Assembly: GCA_020746875.1 (NCBI GenBank)
Contig: JAGTJL010000020.1
Coordinates: 1,178,001-1,242,000 of the forward strand
Source of the DNA: Rhexocercosporidium sp. MPI-PUGE-AT-0058
Taxonomy: Eukaryota; Ascomycota; Leotiomycetes; Helotiales
Direction of reading: 5' to 3'
DNA length: 64,000 nucleotides
The notes beneath the pieces are model-generated. The model had not been told where the DNA came from. It did not search any database and was given only the letters and a program-made list of their open reading frames with translations. Position numbers and translations under genes: made by a program. Shown one piece after another: positions 23,864 to 37,516 of this stretch. Every line of letters begins with the position of its first letter. Position 1 is the first letter of the stretch.

Positions 23864-25034
23864 AAGGTTCTGGTCGGACGGGCTTGTACATATCTACGGA
23901 GTCAGGAATTGACTGGGCTACACCACACTTTGCCATTGGGCGAATTGATGTTAGTAGGCGTGAACTCGTGGCATTGTATGCACTCCGTTTAGCAATAGCG
24001 GTCTTTGGTTTGGACTGTTGACACTCAGGGCCCCCGAGGATGGCTGAATTGGTCATATACGACCCCCTCGCGAGACTACGGTTCCACCAGGATAGGGTTG
24101 AGAATGAATACGGAAGTTCCGTGTTCATTCTGATCTTCTTTGTTCTTGTATCGCTATTCAAGACTTGCCTCATGAAGGTCTCTAATAGGAGGAAATAGTT
24201 CAATACCAAAGTCCCTACTTAGACCTAGTACATTCCCAAGTCGTATTCACACAAACTCTACACTAGCAATTCACTTCCAACATCCAGTAGCTCTATCTAA
24301 CTAAATGCTACACCCCTCTTCGTAGATTTCATGGTGACATACAGCAGTTGGCATAACAGCGAGTAGGGATCTGGATCCCGAAAACAGACACACTGTATCT
24401 AGCTATCCTCAGTGGTGACTAAACAACCCGCTAAAAAGTCTCTTGTTTCTGTCATCACTCTTGACTTTCTGTGCTTGAACTTCTCTCCAATTGCAGTGTT
24501 TTGTTACTTCATCAGGTAGTTATTGATTACTGCCCTCGTATGGTATACGTATTTAGTACGTTCGTAGTTATCTCGTATAAGCTTTAAGGATTAGACCGAA
24601 CCTCTTCTCTCCCTCTACGTTATAATACTCATTCAACACTCTACTACATCAATATCTTCGTAGTCGCTCAATGCCAAATACTTATAGAAGACAGCTTCTT
24701 CCGTTAATTCTTAGCTGTGCCCTCTAGCATTGACAGAAGCTCGATATACTTTTACTCCATCGACATGATCACCAACCCTTACAACCACTACCCTCACTTA
24801 CAAATACTCAGCTCCACAATGTACCCTCATCTTCTTCCAAACCTCCAAAACCGCAGAGGAAACCAAAATCACCCTGATTTAGATCAAGACAAAAGTCACG
24901 CACCTCCAGTATCCACTTCTTCCCAGCCGACATCCCACGACCCACCCCACAACCCTCTCCCATCCATACACCTCCCCAATCTCAGAACATAACCCCAAAC
25001 AACCCTTTCAAATCTTCATCACCATCCCCAAAAA
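23864..25034. other. Intergenic, AT-rich, upstream of a tRNA
   Basis: About 1.2 kb without a supportable gene. The stretch 24720-25030 is strongly pyrimidine- and A-rich (CCA/CAT runs), producing a spurious frame. Nothing else stands out. Confidence 0.45.
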
Positions 25035-25136
25035 GCGGCTTTAGCTCACTTGGGAGAGCGCCAGACTGAAGTCCACTTCAGATCAACTTCGCAAGAAGAT
25101 ATCTGGAGGCACTGTGTTCGATCCACAGAAGCCGCA
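25035..25136 (+). tRNA. tRNA-Phe (GAA) with a 29-nt intron
   Basis: The acceptor stem GCGGCTT pairs with AAGCCGC at the other end, and the discriminator base is A. The D-arm reads TAGCTCACTTGGGAGAGCG. The anticodon stem CCAGA pairs with TCTGG, and the loop CTGAAG gives anticodon GAA at 25068-25070. After position 37 an intron occupies 25072-25100, the canonical place one base 3' of the anticodon. The T-arm has CTGTG and CACAG around TTCGATC. All cloverleaf parts are present, so it should be functional. Confidence 0.95.
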
Positions 25137-25574
25137 TACCTATCTGCGAATCGAGGAACGTACCTTGATTATTATGAACACTTTTTCTTTTATCTTTTAT
25201 CTTTTTTCCCCTTGAACATTCCCTCTTTTTTACTTGTGTTAAATCCTTGAAGGCACTTTTTGAAGTACTTTCCTGTCATTTTCTCAAGGTTCAGCTCTGG
25301 CTCTTTCTGCAAGAGAAGACTTTTCCCCCTCCTCCGTTTTGGCTAAGCGAGCTCACTCGGAAGTGGATATTATCTTCGTTCACCCAGTCCAGTCACGTAT
25401 TAAAGCACAGCGTAACATGATATCAAATAGAAGTCACCAAATGCTCTGAATTTGCCTCGAGACCCAACCAGAAGGTTGCGCTACCAGCTCAACTCCTAAA
25501 ATGATACATACACCCCATATTCTACAAAGCCTTCAGCCTATCAAAATGCTCACAACTCATCCTCCATCACCGAC
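25137..25574. other. Intergenic between the tRNA and CAP genes
   Basis: A T-rich run begins about 35 nt after the tRNA (25172-25240) and could end Pol III transcription. The rest is presumably the 3' UTR of the minus-strand CAP gene. Confidence 0.4.
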
Positions 25575-27437
25575 TCATCCAGCATGCTCTACAAGCTCCG
25601 TCTCGATCTTCCCATCCTCAGTGATGTACGTGCGTAGTTGTTCCGGTAAAGGAACCTCCTTGTAGTCCTCATCCTCTTCATCGTCGCCAGAGATGATGTT
25701 GAGATTGACACCAGAACATTTGCTGGTGAAGACTTCGGTTTGCATGCTCTCCTTGCCGAGGTATATTTGAGCGCCGTCGACTGAGTCCATGATGACTGTT
25801 GGGAGGGTACCCAAGACTTGGAGGGCGAAGTTGGAGGATTTTATGACATCGATGGATGATACGAGGGATTCGATCACCAAGGAAAGGCGTGGGGAGTTGT
25901 CGATTGAGATTGCGTTTGCTTTGCCCTTGACCATGATGGTGGTCTTATTGCAACGACTGATCAGAATTGATTGTGACATGGTGGCATCGATTTTAACTGG
26001 TGTTGACTCGTTGTCGTAGTTTTCCTAGTCATCAATTAGAACCAAAACCATCTAACCAGGTAAACGAGACTCACAATGATCCATTTGTTTCCATCCAGTC
26101 TCTTGACAGGAGGCTTCTTCGTCCGCATACTTTCTGGCTTGGGTTTCTTGCCAGGAGCAGGACTCTTTCCACGGGTCGAGGAGATGCTAGAAGCACTATC
26201 GCTCCTTTGGGGTACTGTAGCACCCGCTCGCAACGATGGGTTCTTGTGCGTCATTTGGTCGGCATTGACTTTTCGAAGACCTTTCGTAACAGCTTCTCCC
26301 TTATTCAGTTCGCTGAAAACAGCATCAAGACCGGCTCCACCACCTCCAGCTGGTGGTGGCGGCGGAGTAGATTCGAACTTTATAGGCGGCGGAGGTGGTC
26401 CTGGGGGAGGAGGTGGGGGGGAGCTCCTCCCGCAGCTTTTGGGTGCGGAGCAGGAGGCTGCGGCTGCTTCTGCTCAACGGCCTTGATTGCCTCTTCTGCA
26501 GACAATCCTTTAGGGTTCCATGGGATGCCTTGTGGGAAAGTTTGCTTGATGTATTCCGCTAGATCCTTGAATATCTGGTAGTAAGATTGTATCCATTCAA
26601 CTTGCTTTGGATCGCTAACGAGAGTCAGCACTTATATGCCAATGCTAGCTAAAATTTCTTACCTCTCCTTGTATTCTTTCAACACTCGGTTCCCCCAGTA
26701 TTGTGCGGACCCCAAGGACTCCTCGACATGCTTGTGCGGCTTGGTGTCCATCGTAACCCAAGCAAGTACACCAATACTCTCAGACACCGCACTGAGCTGG
26801 TTGAAAACGGGGGATCCACGGTTGGCATCTCGAAGTTCGCTGACCGAGGTAATGGAATCCTGGAGAGGCTTCAAGAGTTGCATGAAGACAGGACTGCTCA
26901 TATCAGGCTTCTTCGCTTTCGTCGTAATGAGGATAAACTTTCGTTGCCCTGCAAATGCTCGCAGTACGCTGGAGGCCTGTATTCCTGTCAATCCCTAACA
27001 TCCCATATGATCTGCCACTGTTCCTACCTGCTCAGCCACCGGTCCCCCCAATTCATCACTGAGGTTCACAAATTTCTTCACGGTACCGGCAATGAAAGCA
27101 TCGAAGTCTTCGACTGATTCGGGAAGGGCTTCTTGGACGGGCTTGGGCTCTGGAGTTTTCGCAACGGGCGGCGCAGGAAGAGGACCGGTCGGGGCAGGTG
27201 TGGGAGCTCCATTGATAGATGGGATCTCAATGGAGGAAGCTGCCATGTCCTCCAACCTGGAGGTGGCAGCTTCAAGCCTACGCACGATAGCTGTTAGATC
27301 CATTCTATAGATGGCGGGAATGAAGTTGTCGGTCATGAATACGGCGGGATGCGGCAGGTGGTTTGTAAGGGGAGGAGAGAGGTATCAGCATACCGTTTGA
27401 TGAGGGTAGTCAGATTATGCATGTTGTTGGCTGCCAT
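25575..27437 (-). CDS. SRV2: Adenylyl cyclase-associated protein CAP/Srv2, with a one-base frame break
   Basis: Five exons: 27437-27394, 27277-27028, 26976-26663, 26614-26075 and 26024-25575 (introns 116, 51, 48 and 50 nt). The protein recycles cofilin-actin complexes and links Ras to adenylyl cyclase in fungi. Exon 1 gives MAANNMHNLTTLIKR, spliced to LEAATSRLEDMA, the conserved start. The helical-folded domain follows (FVNLSDELGGPVAEQ, QRKFILITTKAKKP, WVTMDTKPHKHVEES, KDLAEYIKQTFPQGIPWN), then poly-proline, a WH2-like KGLRKV.. segment and the C-terminal CARP beta-helix (GNKWIIENYDNES, NCNK-like CNKTTIMVKGKANAI, KSSNFALQVLGTLPTVIMDSVDG, EVFTSKCSGVNLNI). Exon 4 is 540 nt, one base short: the C7 run (G7 on plus, 26415-26421) shifts the frame to a stop at 26380, although coding continues downstream. 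A homopolymer sequencing error is likely; otherwise the allele is broken. Confidence 0.9.
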
Positions 27438-27880
27438 GGTGCCTGCAGGGACCAGCGAGCAATGCTGAGGTGTTCCAGGTGACAGAATGAATCGAGGAAT
27501 GATCAACGATGCGCTGGGCGCTGGGGGCAGCAGATGGCAGGCTGACGGTTGCGAACAGGAGGAGACAGCGTAAGTGACGCTTGCGAAGACAATTGCGAGA
27601 GGAGCGTGGAGAGAATTGCAACACAGGACAAGACCGAAGCTTCGTGTATGTTGATATTGATTGATGCCTTGCCTTGCCTTGATAGCTCCACGCAGTCGGG
27701 ACAAGGTCCGACGATCCTGGCACCAGCCAATTTCCCGTGGCGGCACCGACCGACCTGAGGCTCACCATCACACCAACAAGGCTACTGCATCGCTAAATGT
27801 TATTCAGCCTTGGCTTCTCATACACATTTGAGACAACCACACGCTCCCAAGACGACGCTCATAGTCCCGACACCAGGACC
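27438..27880. promoter_or_regulatory. Divergent promoter region, CAP / Mak32-like
   Basis: 443 bp separate the CAP start (minus) and the Mak32-like start (plus). Open frames here overlap on both strands and are noise. No factor site is claimed. Confidence 0.35.
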
Positions 27881-30131
27881 ATGGAGGGCGAGGATCGGAT
27901 AGCTCCTGATCAGGAGATTGATTTCTGTACACTTGGCATGTTCATCATAGGTGAGACGGCGTGTTTTCCCTGTTCATGGCATGCTTTTACTTCTTGTTTA
28001 TATTTCTGTGGTTCCTTACCTTATGTCGGTGTGGCATGGGATAGTTGATGCTATTGAACTATTTTGATTTATATACTAAGCCATTGTTGAATATCCCATG
28101 CTATCAGTCTGCAGAAGTCTGCACCTATGTTTTTATCATCAGATCTCTAATTTTGCTGCATCGTGTGGGAGCTTCTAAGATTTGCTGTCTCTTCAGCAAG
28201 AGAAGTGGGGAACTTTGACTCTTCCAACGAAGACCATTGTCTTGTACATATTTTCAGCTGCAATGATATCGATTGCTATAAATTTCACATGATAGAAAGT
28301 CCACAGGCTCAGCTTTCTCTCCGTCATCTCATACCAGACGTTGAAATAAAACGCTTTCCTTCTTCCGTCGTCATCATGCAGCCACCCGCTTCCAGTCGAG
28401 TCTGACAAACAAAACTCCAGATGAAATCCACTACCTTCCTCCAACTCCACCAGTCTTCAATATCCTCGGTGGAGCAGGATCATTCTCTGCTCTAGGAGCT
28501 CGATTATTCTCGCCTCCCCCCCTCTCGAGGACGGTCTCATGGATTGTTGACAAAGGTTCTGATTTCCCGCCAAGTCTTACGACTCAGATTACGTCCTGGC
28601 AGACTTCTTGCCTTATACGGGAAGATGCTAATCGACTGACGTGAGTATACCCTATTCCTTTACTCCTATCAGAGTTTTCGATAGTATCCCACGTCAATGT
28701 CCTTGTCTGGCTACTACATCTGGCTACTGGCTGGCTATTTCTACCCCATGTCCTCGCTTACCACCCCCTCGCTCCCTTCACAACACATCCCAAGCACCCC
28801 CAACTAACACCCATAAGAACCCGCGGATGGAATGGTTACGACACCTCCCAAAATCGAGCCTTCAAATATACCACCCCCAAACTCCGACTAACAACCGACT
28901 CTCTAACACCCACCCTCCTCCTCTCCAAATCTTTCCATCTAATCTGCTCACCAACACGCTGCATCGAGCTCGTAACCGCCATTCTACGCGCCAGGAAAGC
29001 CCTCAACAAGAGTATAGAGAAACCGCTATTCATCTGGGAGCCGGTACCTGATCTGTGCCTCCCTACCGAACTGCTGAACTGCACAAATTGTCTGCCGTAT
29101 ATCGACATCCTGTCACCAAACGCTCATGAACTAGCTGGTTTTAGTAAGTATTACCATCCCATCCATTGCTTGTCAAAGATCTGAGAGCTTCAGTGTGACG
29201 ATATCTATCGAGATCGAAAACTTAACTCAACCTCTCCCCGAGAAGACTAAGCTTACCTTGTTTCCAATAGTGGGCGACTTGGGCTCCGAAATCGACCCCA
29301 TCACAAACGAAGTCTCCAAACCATGGGTCGAGCGCGCATGCGAACAACTCCTGGGCTCGATGCCTCTTCAATCCTACGCTCTAGTAATTCGCTGTGGAGC
29401 ACAGTATGTTTCCAATTTACCTCTTTTTATAATCCATTCTCATTTACCAGAAATCCACATGCCTTCACTCAATCCTTCAAACATCTTGCATCTATACCCC
29501 CCCTCCCACCATTTCACCATTTCACCATTGTCAGCTCATCTCTTCCATCCCTATCTCATCTCCCACAAAACTAACACCCCTAACCAGAGGCTGCTACATA
29601 GCCAAAAACGGCGGCCGTTCCCGCCGCCCCTCCAAATCCCTCAAGCGCCGACGACCCGCAAACCACGCCCGCGGCGGCCTAACCCTCGACATGGACATGT
29701 CAACACTCTTCCTCGGCCTCCTGGACGACGAAGGCTCCCTGATCCGCGAAGAGGAAGTACCTATCGATCCAGGCATTGAGAGGTGGTTGCCTGCTTATTT
29801 CCAAGATACTCCTCCTTCTACTACTTCTATGTCTGGAGAGAGTGACGGGGAGAGCTTGATTGGAAAGGTAGTCGATCCCACTGGTGGAGGGAATGGGTTC
29901 CTAGGTGGACTGGCGGTGGCGCTTGCAAGGGGGAGGGGCGTCGTCGAGGCGAGTTGTTGGGGTAGCGTTGCGGCTAGTTTTATGATTGAGCAGGTTGGTA
30001 TGCCTATTCTTTCTTCTGCTCCTCCTTCCTCTCTTGGGGAAGGGGAGGGAGAGGAGAGTTCAAAGGAGTTGTGGAATAATGTTAGTGTTGAGGAGAGGCT
30101 GGAGGCGTATTTGAAGAGGGTTGGGCTTTGA
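27881..30131 (+). CDS. MAK32: Mak32-like pfkB/ribokinase-fold protein
   Basis: Five exons (27881-27950, 28421-28640, 28818-29143, 29271-29403, 29588-30131) give 430 residues. Introns are 470, 177, 127 and 184 nt, far longer than elsewhere in the window. Exon 1 ends FCTLGMFII and exon 2 continues DEIHYLPPTPPVFNILGGAGSF, the conserved opening of Mak32-type proteins. Then come ARLFSPPP, SWIVDKGSDFP, TTRGWNGYD and NAHELAGF (the pfkB NxxE-type position). The ATP-loop signature, DTxGAGD in active pfkB kinases, is D-P-T-G-G-G-N-G-F here (about residues 346-354), so the catalytic Asp position is Asn. Yeast Mak32 is known for maintaining the killer dsRNA system; the substrate is unknown. The C-terminus holds an acidic linker and SWGSVAASFMIEQVG-type helix. 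Confidence 0.87.
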
Positions 30132-30425
30132 CGAAGTGAGAGCAGCCGGTGGCTCTTTTTTGTGTGGTATGGGCATGTTTGGCGCAGACTTTAGACGGGG
30201 TAATGCATTATGGCAGCAATTGAAATATCATAGACTTCTTTCTTTCATTTACTATATCTTAATCGGTCTCCTAGGACATGTGTATCTCATTACAAACGTG
30301 AACAACGCCGTATAACCCATCCTTGCTCATCTCAGGAATCACCGCAACGCCTGAAACCACTTCCAACCGCATCACAATCGTGAAATCCAACGCAACTATA
30401 GCCACCAAGGTCAAACCCCACCATT
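30132..30425. other. Convergent 3' region, Mak32-like / MCM3
   Basis: 294 bp between two convergent stop codons, AT-rich, probably both 3' UTRs. No gene is seen. Confidence 0.5.
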
Positions 30426-33205
<2,780 letters not shown>

Positions 33206-34010
33206 ATTCAAGGTGGTGGTCAATTATGTTGCGGATTGTGGTGTTGTGTTATGGTGTAGATGGAATAGTGCGAAGGGGATTTGGAGTTTTGAAAGGGGCT
33301 GTCGCGAAATTCAGATCCGGACGCGCGACGCGTAGAGAAGGCGCGTTAAGTGCTTGCATAATTAGCGGCTTGGCATAGGTACCTGCCCTAACTTTTCTCG
33401 CCCCCCCTTTCCAGGTTTGTTTACACCCCTACGCGACCACCAGTACAGTCTTACTTCAAACCCCAAATTGCCACCCTTTACAATCAATATCTAGCTCACT
33501 TCCATATCGAACATTTCTGTAGCCTTTCCCCCCGATCCTCTTTCATTACGTTAGAAACACGAGCGCGGGGCAAGCTGTTTAGGATTTCTGCACTTAATAA
33601 TTGTTTACAAGTCTTCCATTCGACCTGCTCTGGTCTTACATCTTCCTGACGTACTCAAAGTGTGCTACTGTGTTCATGACATTTGCATCGAATGTTGACT
33701 TTCTCCGTCTTGCGTTTTCACTGTCGCTTTACTAGTCTGGAAACCATACCTTGGCCGATATCATCGCTTCAATCTCGAATCGTGCCACGTGCTTGGCTCT
33801 CCAGCTAACTTCATAACGTGCCCCTGTTCTTGTCTGCAGTTCCTCTCCAAACATCAGATCTAGACCTTGTCCATTATATCAATAAGCATGGGGTACGTTG
33901 GAACTTTTTGCCAAAGAGTGCGTTTAGATCACCACCTTACTGTCGCTAGTTCTGAAGACACATCAGAGCAATCAAGATCCTGGTTATTCAACTTTTGCCA
34001 AAGTCTTTGC
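33206..34010. other. MCM3 upstream region, no gene recognised
   Basis: About 800 bp. The first 170 bp hold cell-cycle-type motifs (see the separate site). Beyond 33400 the sequence is C/T-rich, then shows only short frames. Confidence 0.45.
33303..33333. promoter_or_regulatory. SCB-like and MCB (ACGCGT) sites upstream of MCM3
   Basis: CGCGAAA at 33303-33309 matches the SBF consensus CRCGAAA. The palindrome ACGCGT at 33328-33333 is the MluI cell-cycle box bound by MBF. They lie about 100-130 bp upstream of the MCM3 start codon (33205), where G1/S control of MCM genes by MBF is established in yeasts. The matches are seen; function in this organism is inferred. Confidence 0.6.
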
Positions 34011-34019
34011 TGACTTCCA

Positions 34020-34954
34020 TGAAGTATGGTGTTGGCTTTGCTATTGCGCCAATTCGAGGTGCTCATGAGCCTTGAGAAGCGGCATGGGAATACGGCGGCT
34101 CAGACTACATCAACGTGAACCCGCATGCGGAGGAGCTTCTGGATGTCAATCCTTGCAACGTGAAGGGGGCCAAGGAAATCGTGTACGTTATTGGAAGAGC
34201 CCGGAAATATACTTCCTGAATGTCTGGAGATGTCTTGGGACATTTGTTCTGTCCTCATCCAAAAAATCCCTGATACGGTAACTGCTGACTTTCCCACTCC
34301 CTGCGAGCACTTTGCTAGTCCGGGCTGTTTCTCCACGGCAGGTTATTGCGGCTATAGATTGTCGATAGATGAAATGTACGAATACAGAACCCTACAATGT
34401 CTTCTCAAGAAGGATGAAGATTCGCAGGTGGAGGACAATGACCAGGATTTCGAAAAGACATCGAACAACTTTCTCACCGGTATTTCGGATGGATCGCCTG
34501 ATGAGGCACCAGCAATGGATTTGAAGCCCGTAAGACATGGCATGAAGCAGGTATGGGCTTCCAACATATCGGAGGGCTACTTCGTAAGTTTTATCAATGT
34601 GAAGTCACGCTTCGGAACATGTGTTAAGTCTAATTCAGGAAGATGATCAAGGCCTTCATTTTCACCCAGCTTGTTTCGAGATTTTCAAAAAAGTGTCCAT
34701 GGAATGACTTGGTCAGTCATATCGACATTCACAGTCTGTGGTCTTGGCGCGATCTGGAAGGTTCATACAAAGAAGTTTTCGAGCAATTTCCTCGTGCAGT
34801 TGAAGTCAAGAATGGGAATGAACAGTGGTGGTACCACGAATCCGGGGACGAGTTCTCAGCTGTCAACCCAGTCAAAGTCCCAGGATTCTCCCATGTTAAT
34901 CAAGAAAAGCGAACGAGAGGTTATCTCCGATGGCAGTGCCAAACATGGGCCTGA
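34020..34954 (+). pseudogene. Broken gene of an unnamed fungal family
   Basis: Protein-like sequence in three frames. About 34020-34180: YGGSDYINVNPHAEELLDVNPC. About 34420-34580: DGSPDEAPAMDLKPVRHGMKQVWASN, which ends at a good GTAAGT donor (34584) and resumes after a CAG-type acceptor at about 34640 as EDDQGLHFHPACFEIFKKVSME. There an in-frame TGA follows, while the next frame carries on with SLWSWRDLEGSYKEVFEQFPR, NGNEQWWYHESGDEF. A single extra T near 34702 would account for the shift. An H-x-x-C-F pattern followed by a W-rich block resembles hypothetical proteins common in Leotiomycetes and Sordariomycetes, some with F-boxes, but I cannot name the family. No clean start is visible. Confidence 0.5.
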
Positions 34955-36666
34955 TTGTCTCCCAGCCGCTTGTTCCACTCCAGCTACAAGAATGAATACG
35001 AGCACTGGACTATGAAGCACAAGACCTTAATGTTAAGGCCTTCGTCTGATTTTTTTCCTCTAGCTCCCAAACGAACTTTGATACATGATCATTAGCCCGC
35101 TACCATCGAAGGATATCGCTAACCTAAGACTTGTCCCATCCGCGTATCGTCATCTCTCTATCTCCGTCTTCGGAAATTTGCTACTCCATAAGATACCGTA
35201 CTTGTGGGAAGCTCGTGATCTTCCTGTGGAAACACTGACTGGTATTTCTTATATACGAAAATGAAATTCAGCTGGCAGAGTCTCAAGGGTTTGTGAAATC
35301 GGAAGAGGGTCTGGGAACATGTGAATGAGATCGTTAGTCAAATCGATAGGTACAAAAGGAGGGCGAGATTACGAACGAATGAAGCCCTCCATGAAAAAGA
35401 TGCACAGTGAGAGCCGGAATTGGCCGTCGAGGTTCGAGCGAGATTGGACAAACAATAGAAAGTATTCCCCCGCAGCAAACTCGGTTGAGTGTCAATAAGT
35501 ACTGCTCACCGATTATCCCCTCCTGATTGATATTTTTCTTCTTATTTCTCGTTCTGGCTAGTCTGCTGTTACACCACCCAATCTGCCGTCAAGTGGCCGT
35601 TGTCAAGTTTTGGGTTGGTGGTTGTTGAGGTGGTTGGGTTGTTGACTGTGGGTCCGCGAAGCAACTGGGTATCTATGAAGGCAATGGGTTCGAATATAAG
35701 CGTGAGAGAGGCGGAGGTGAGGGCGATTAGACTGGTGCTGAAGCTTGATTTTTCTTCACTTTTGTTTTTCCTTGTTTTCATTGACATCGTTGTGAGCTTT
35801 CTACTGAAATAAAGATGGGATCAGGACTGGCTTGCTTCGGTCACTACTGTAGGATATCAGACATTAGCACCGGGAAGTGATCACCATCATCGACTGCGAA
35901 TTTCTAGGCATCGAAGTCATTTCTATTCCAGAAATGGTCATTTCCTAAGCTATCGACTGCTATAAGTGTATTCCTGGCTAGCTCGTGGTTTCTTCAACCG
36001 CAATCAAGAATGCCTTGGGCATAAGTCCAATTTTTTCGCTTCCCTAGCCCGCTGACCTAGACTCAACGTCAGACTTGCTGCACCGAACATTGAACCTGAC
36101 ATGAGTATTGTTCTGATCTTGTCTGAGGTTCTCCAATGTCTCGAATTTATTGATTTTCCGTGTTTGGTTTGGGGATTTCTGTGAAGGATTTATATTCTTT
36201 TGTCTCCAAGAGTTAGACAAACTCTATTGCGATGTGCATTCATTACCGACAAACCTGTTTTACACATCTATTAAAGTCAACACTTCAAACGACATTCAAA
36301 GATTTCAACGACTTCCGAATCGCACTTTGTCGAAGAGCTCCTTGGACAGCTCATGGCATTCTCAGCCGCACTGTCAGCTGTTCTGTCTGCCGGTTATCTG
36401 GCTGAATATCAGTGGCTGGGTGAATTGGGCGTCCGCTCATCCTGCATGCAGGCAGCCTTTTGCCTTACAGGCATCAATTTGCCTCGGGAGAACCCCGACT
36501 ATTAAGTCAGGCTTTCTTCCCAGGAAAAGCTCAGCCATGTGTTCCCACCTTTTGCGCAGCAACGCAGCAACGGAGTCCCTCCGTCTTGAATCTCGGGCGG
36601 CAAAGTTGACTCGGCCAGATAACCTCACCACGAAGCCTTAGCATACTAAAGCGTTGAAAATTCACG
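34955..36666. other. Gene-poor accessory DNA
   Basis: About 1.7 kb with only weak, short frames, the longest at 36150-36641 on plus with no recognisable domain and no splice support. Some of it may be eroded coding sequence. Confidence 0.4.
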
Positions 36667-36969
36667 ATGTCAGCCACACTCGATTGGAGGCTAGCTGACT
36701 GGGATACAACGGCTCGATATAGTCTTACGATAGATATCGTCAACACCTACCTGAAGGGCCTTTTTGGAAATTGGAATTTCTACACACAGGTAATAGCTTC
36801 GTAATAATTACGAATCAAAACGAATACGAGTACTAAATGAGGTTTTCAGTTCGCTGATTCTGACACAATCAAATATTGGGTTCCGAGGAAGCTATCCGAT
36901 GTGAGCTGGTGCACTTCGCAGAGTAAGGAGAACGGTAAGGCTGATTCATGCATAGGTCGAGAAGAATGA
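36667..36969 (+). CDS. Possible small two-exon gene, function unknown
   Basis: Two exons, 36667-36789 and 36850-36969, with a 60-nt GT-AG intron (GTTTTCAG acceptor), give 80 residues starting MSATLDWRLADWDTTARYSL. The first exon (DIVNTYLKGLFGNWNFYTQ) continues sensibly into FADSDTIKYWVPRKL, which supports a real or formerly real splice. Aromatic-rich sequence with W/Y spacing suggests a compact fold. There is no signal peptide. It may be the surviving 5' part of a larger gene, since nothing recognisable follows the stop. I do not recognise the family. Confidence 0.35.
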
Positions 36970-37516
36970 GTTGAAGGCGAAAGGCTACTATTAAGACTTC
37001 CTCGTGGCCGATTCCTTATGTTGGTTGCGAGGTACGGAGAGAGGCATGTGTGAGGCTGAGCATGTCGAGGGATGTCTGAGCTGGAAAACAGGGCGAAGGA
37101 TTAGCTTTGGGGTAAATCGGCCAGCTTGGAGGGTGTGCTGAAGTATGCCAGGGAAGTGGCAATGTAATTCACGATTCTCCTTGTCGTCTGATGGTGTGTG
37201 GGCGGTTTGTTTTGAAGCTGCACTTGTGCGAGGCAGTTGCAGATTGAAGTGGGATAGGGAGATTTTTTGGCCACGACGGGCGGGTCATAAAACCGCGGGT
37301 GCTGTGCTCGTGGCATGTTGTGTGAGATATCCAGCCCCGATTGGTTGCTGGAGGGGTAGTCCCTCATGGCTTTCCGTACTCAGCCACTCAGTAGCAACAG
37401 TAAACATATACATAGGACGTCCCAAGCACTTCTTTCCGTCAATTTTCACTATCGTATAACTCCACATCAATGCAGGCTTGCAAGCAAAAGAATTTTGATT
37501 TGTATCAGAGGTAGAA
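36970..37516. other. Intergenic upstream of the CorA-like gene
   Basis: About 550 bp with no supportable gene. Short frames on both strands at 37100-37470 overlap one another. Probably promoter of the downstream gene. Confidence 0.4.
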
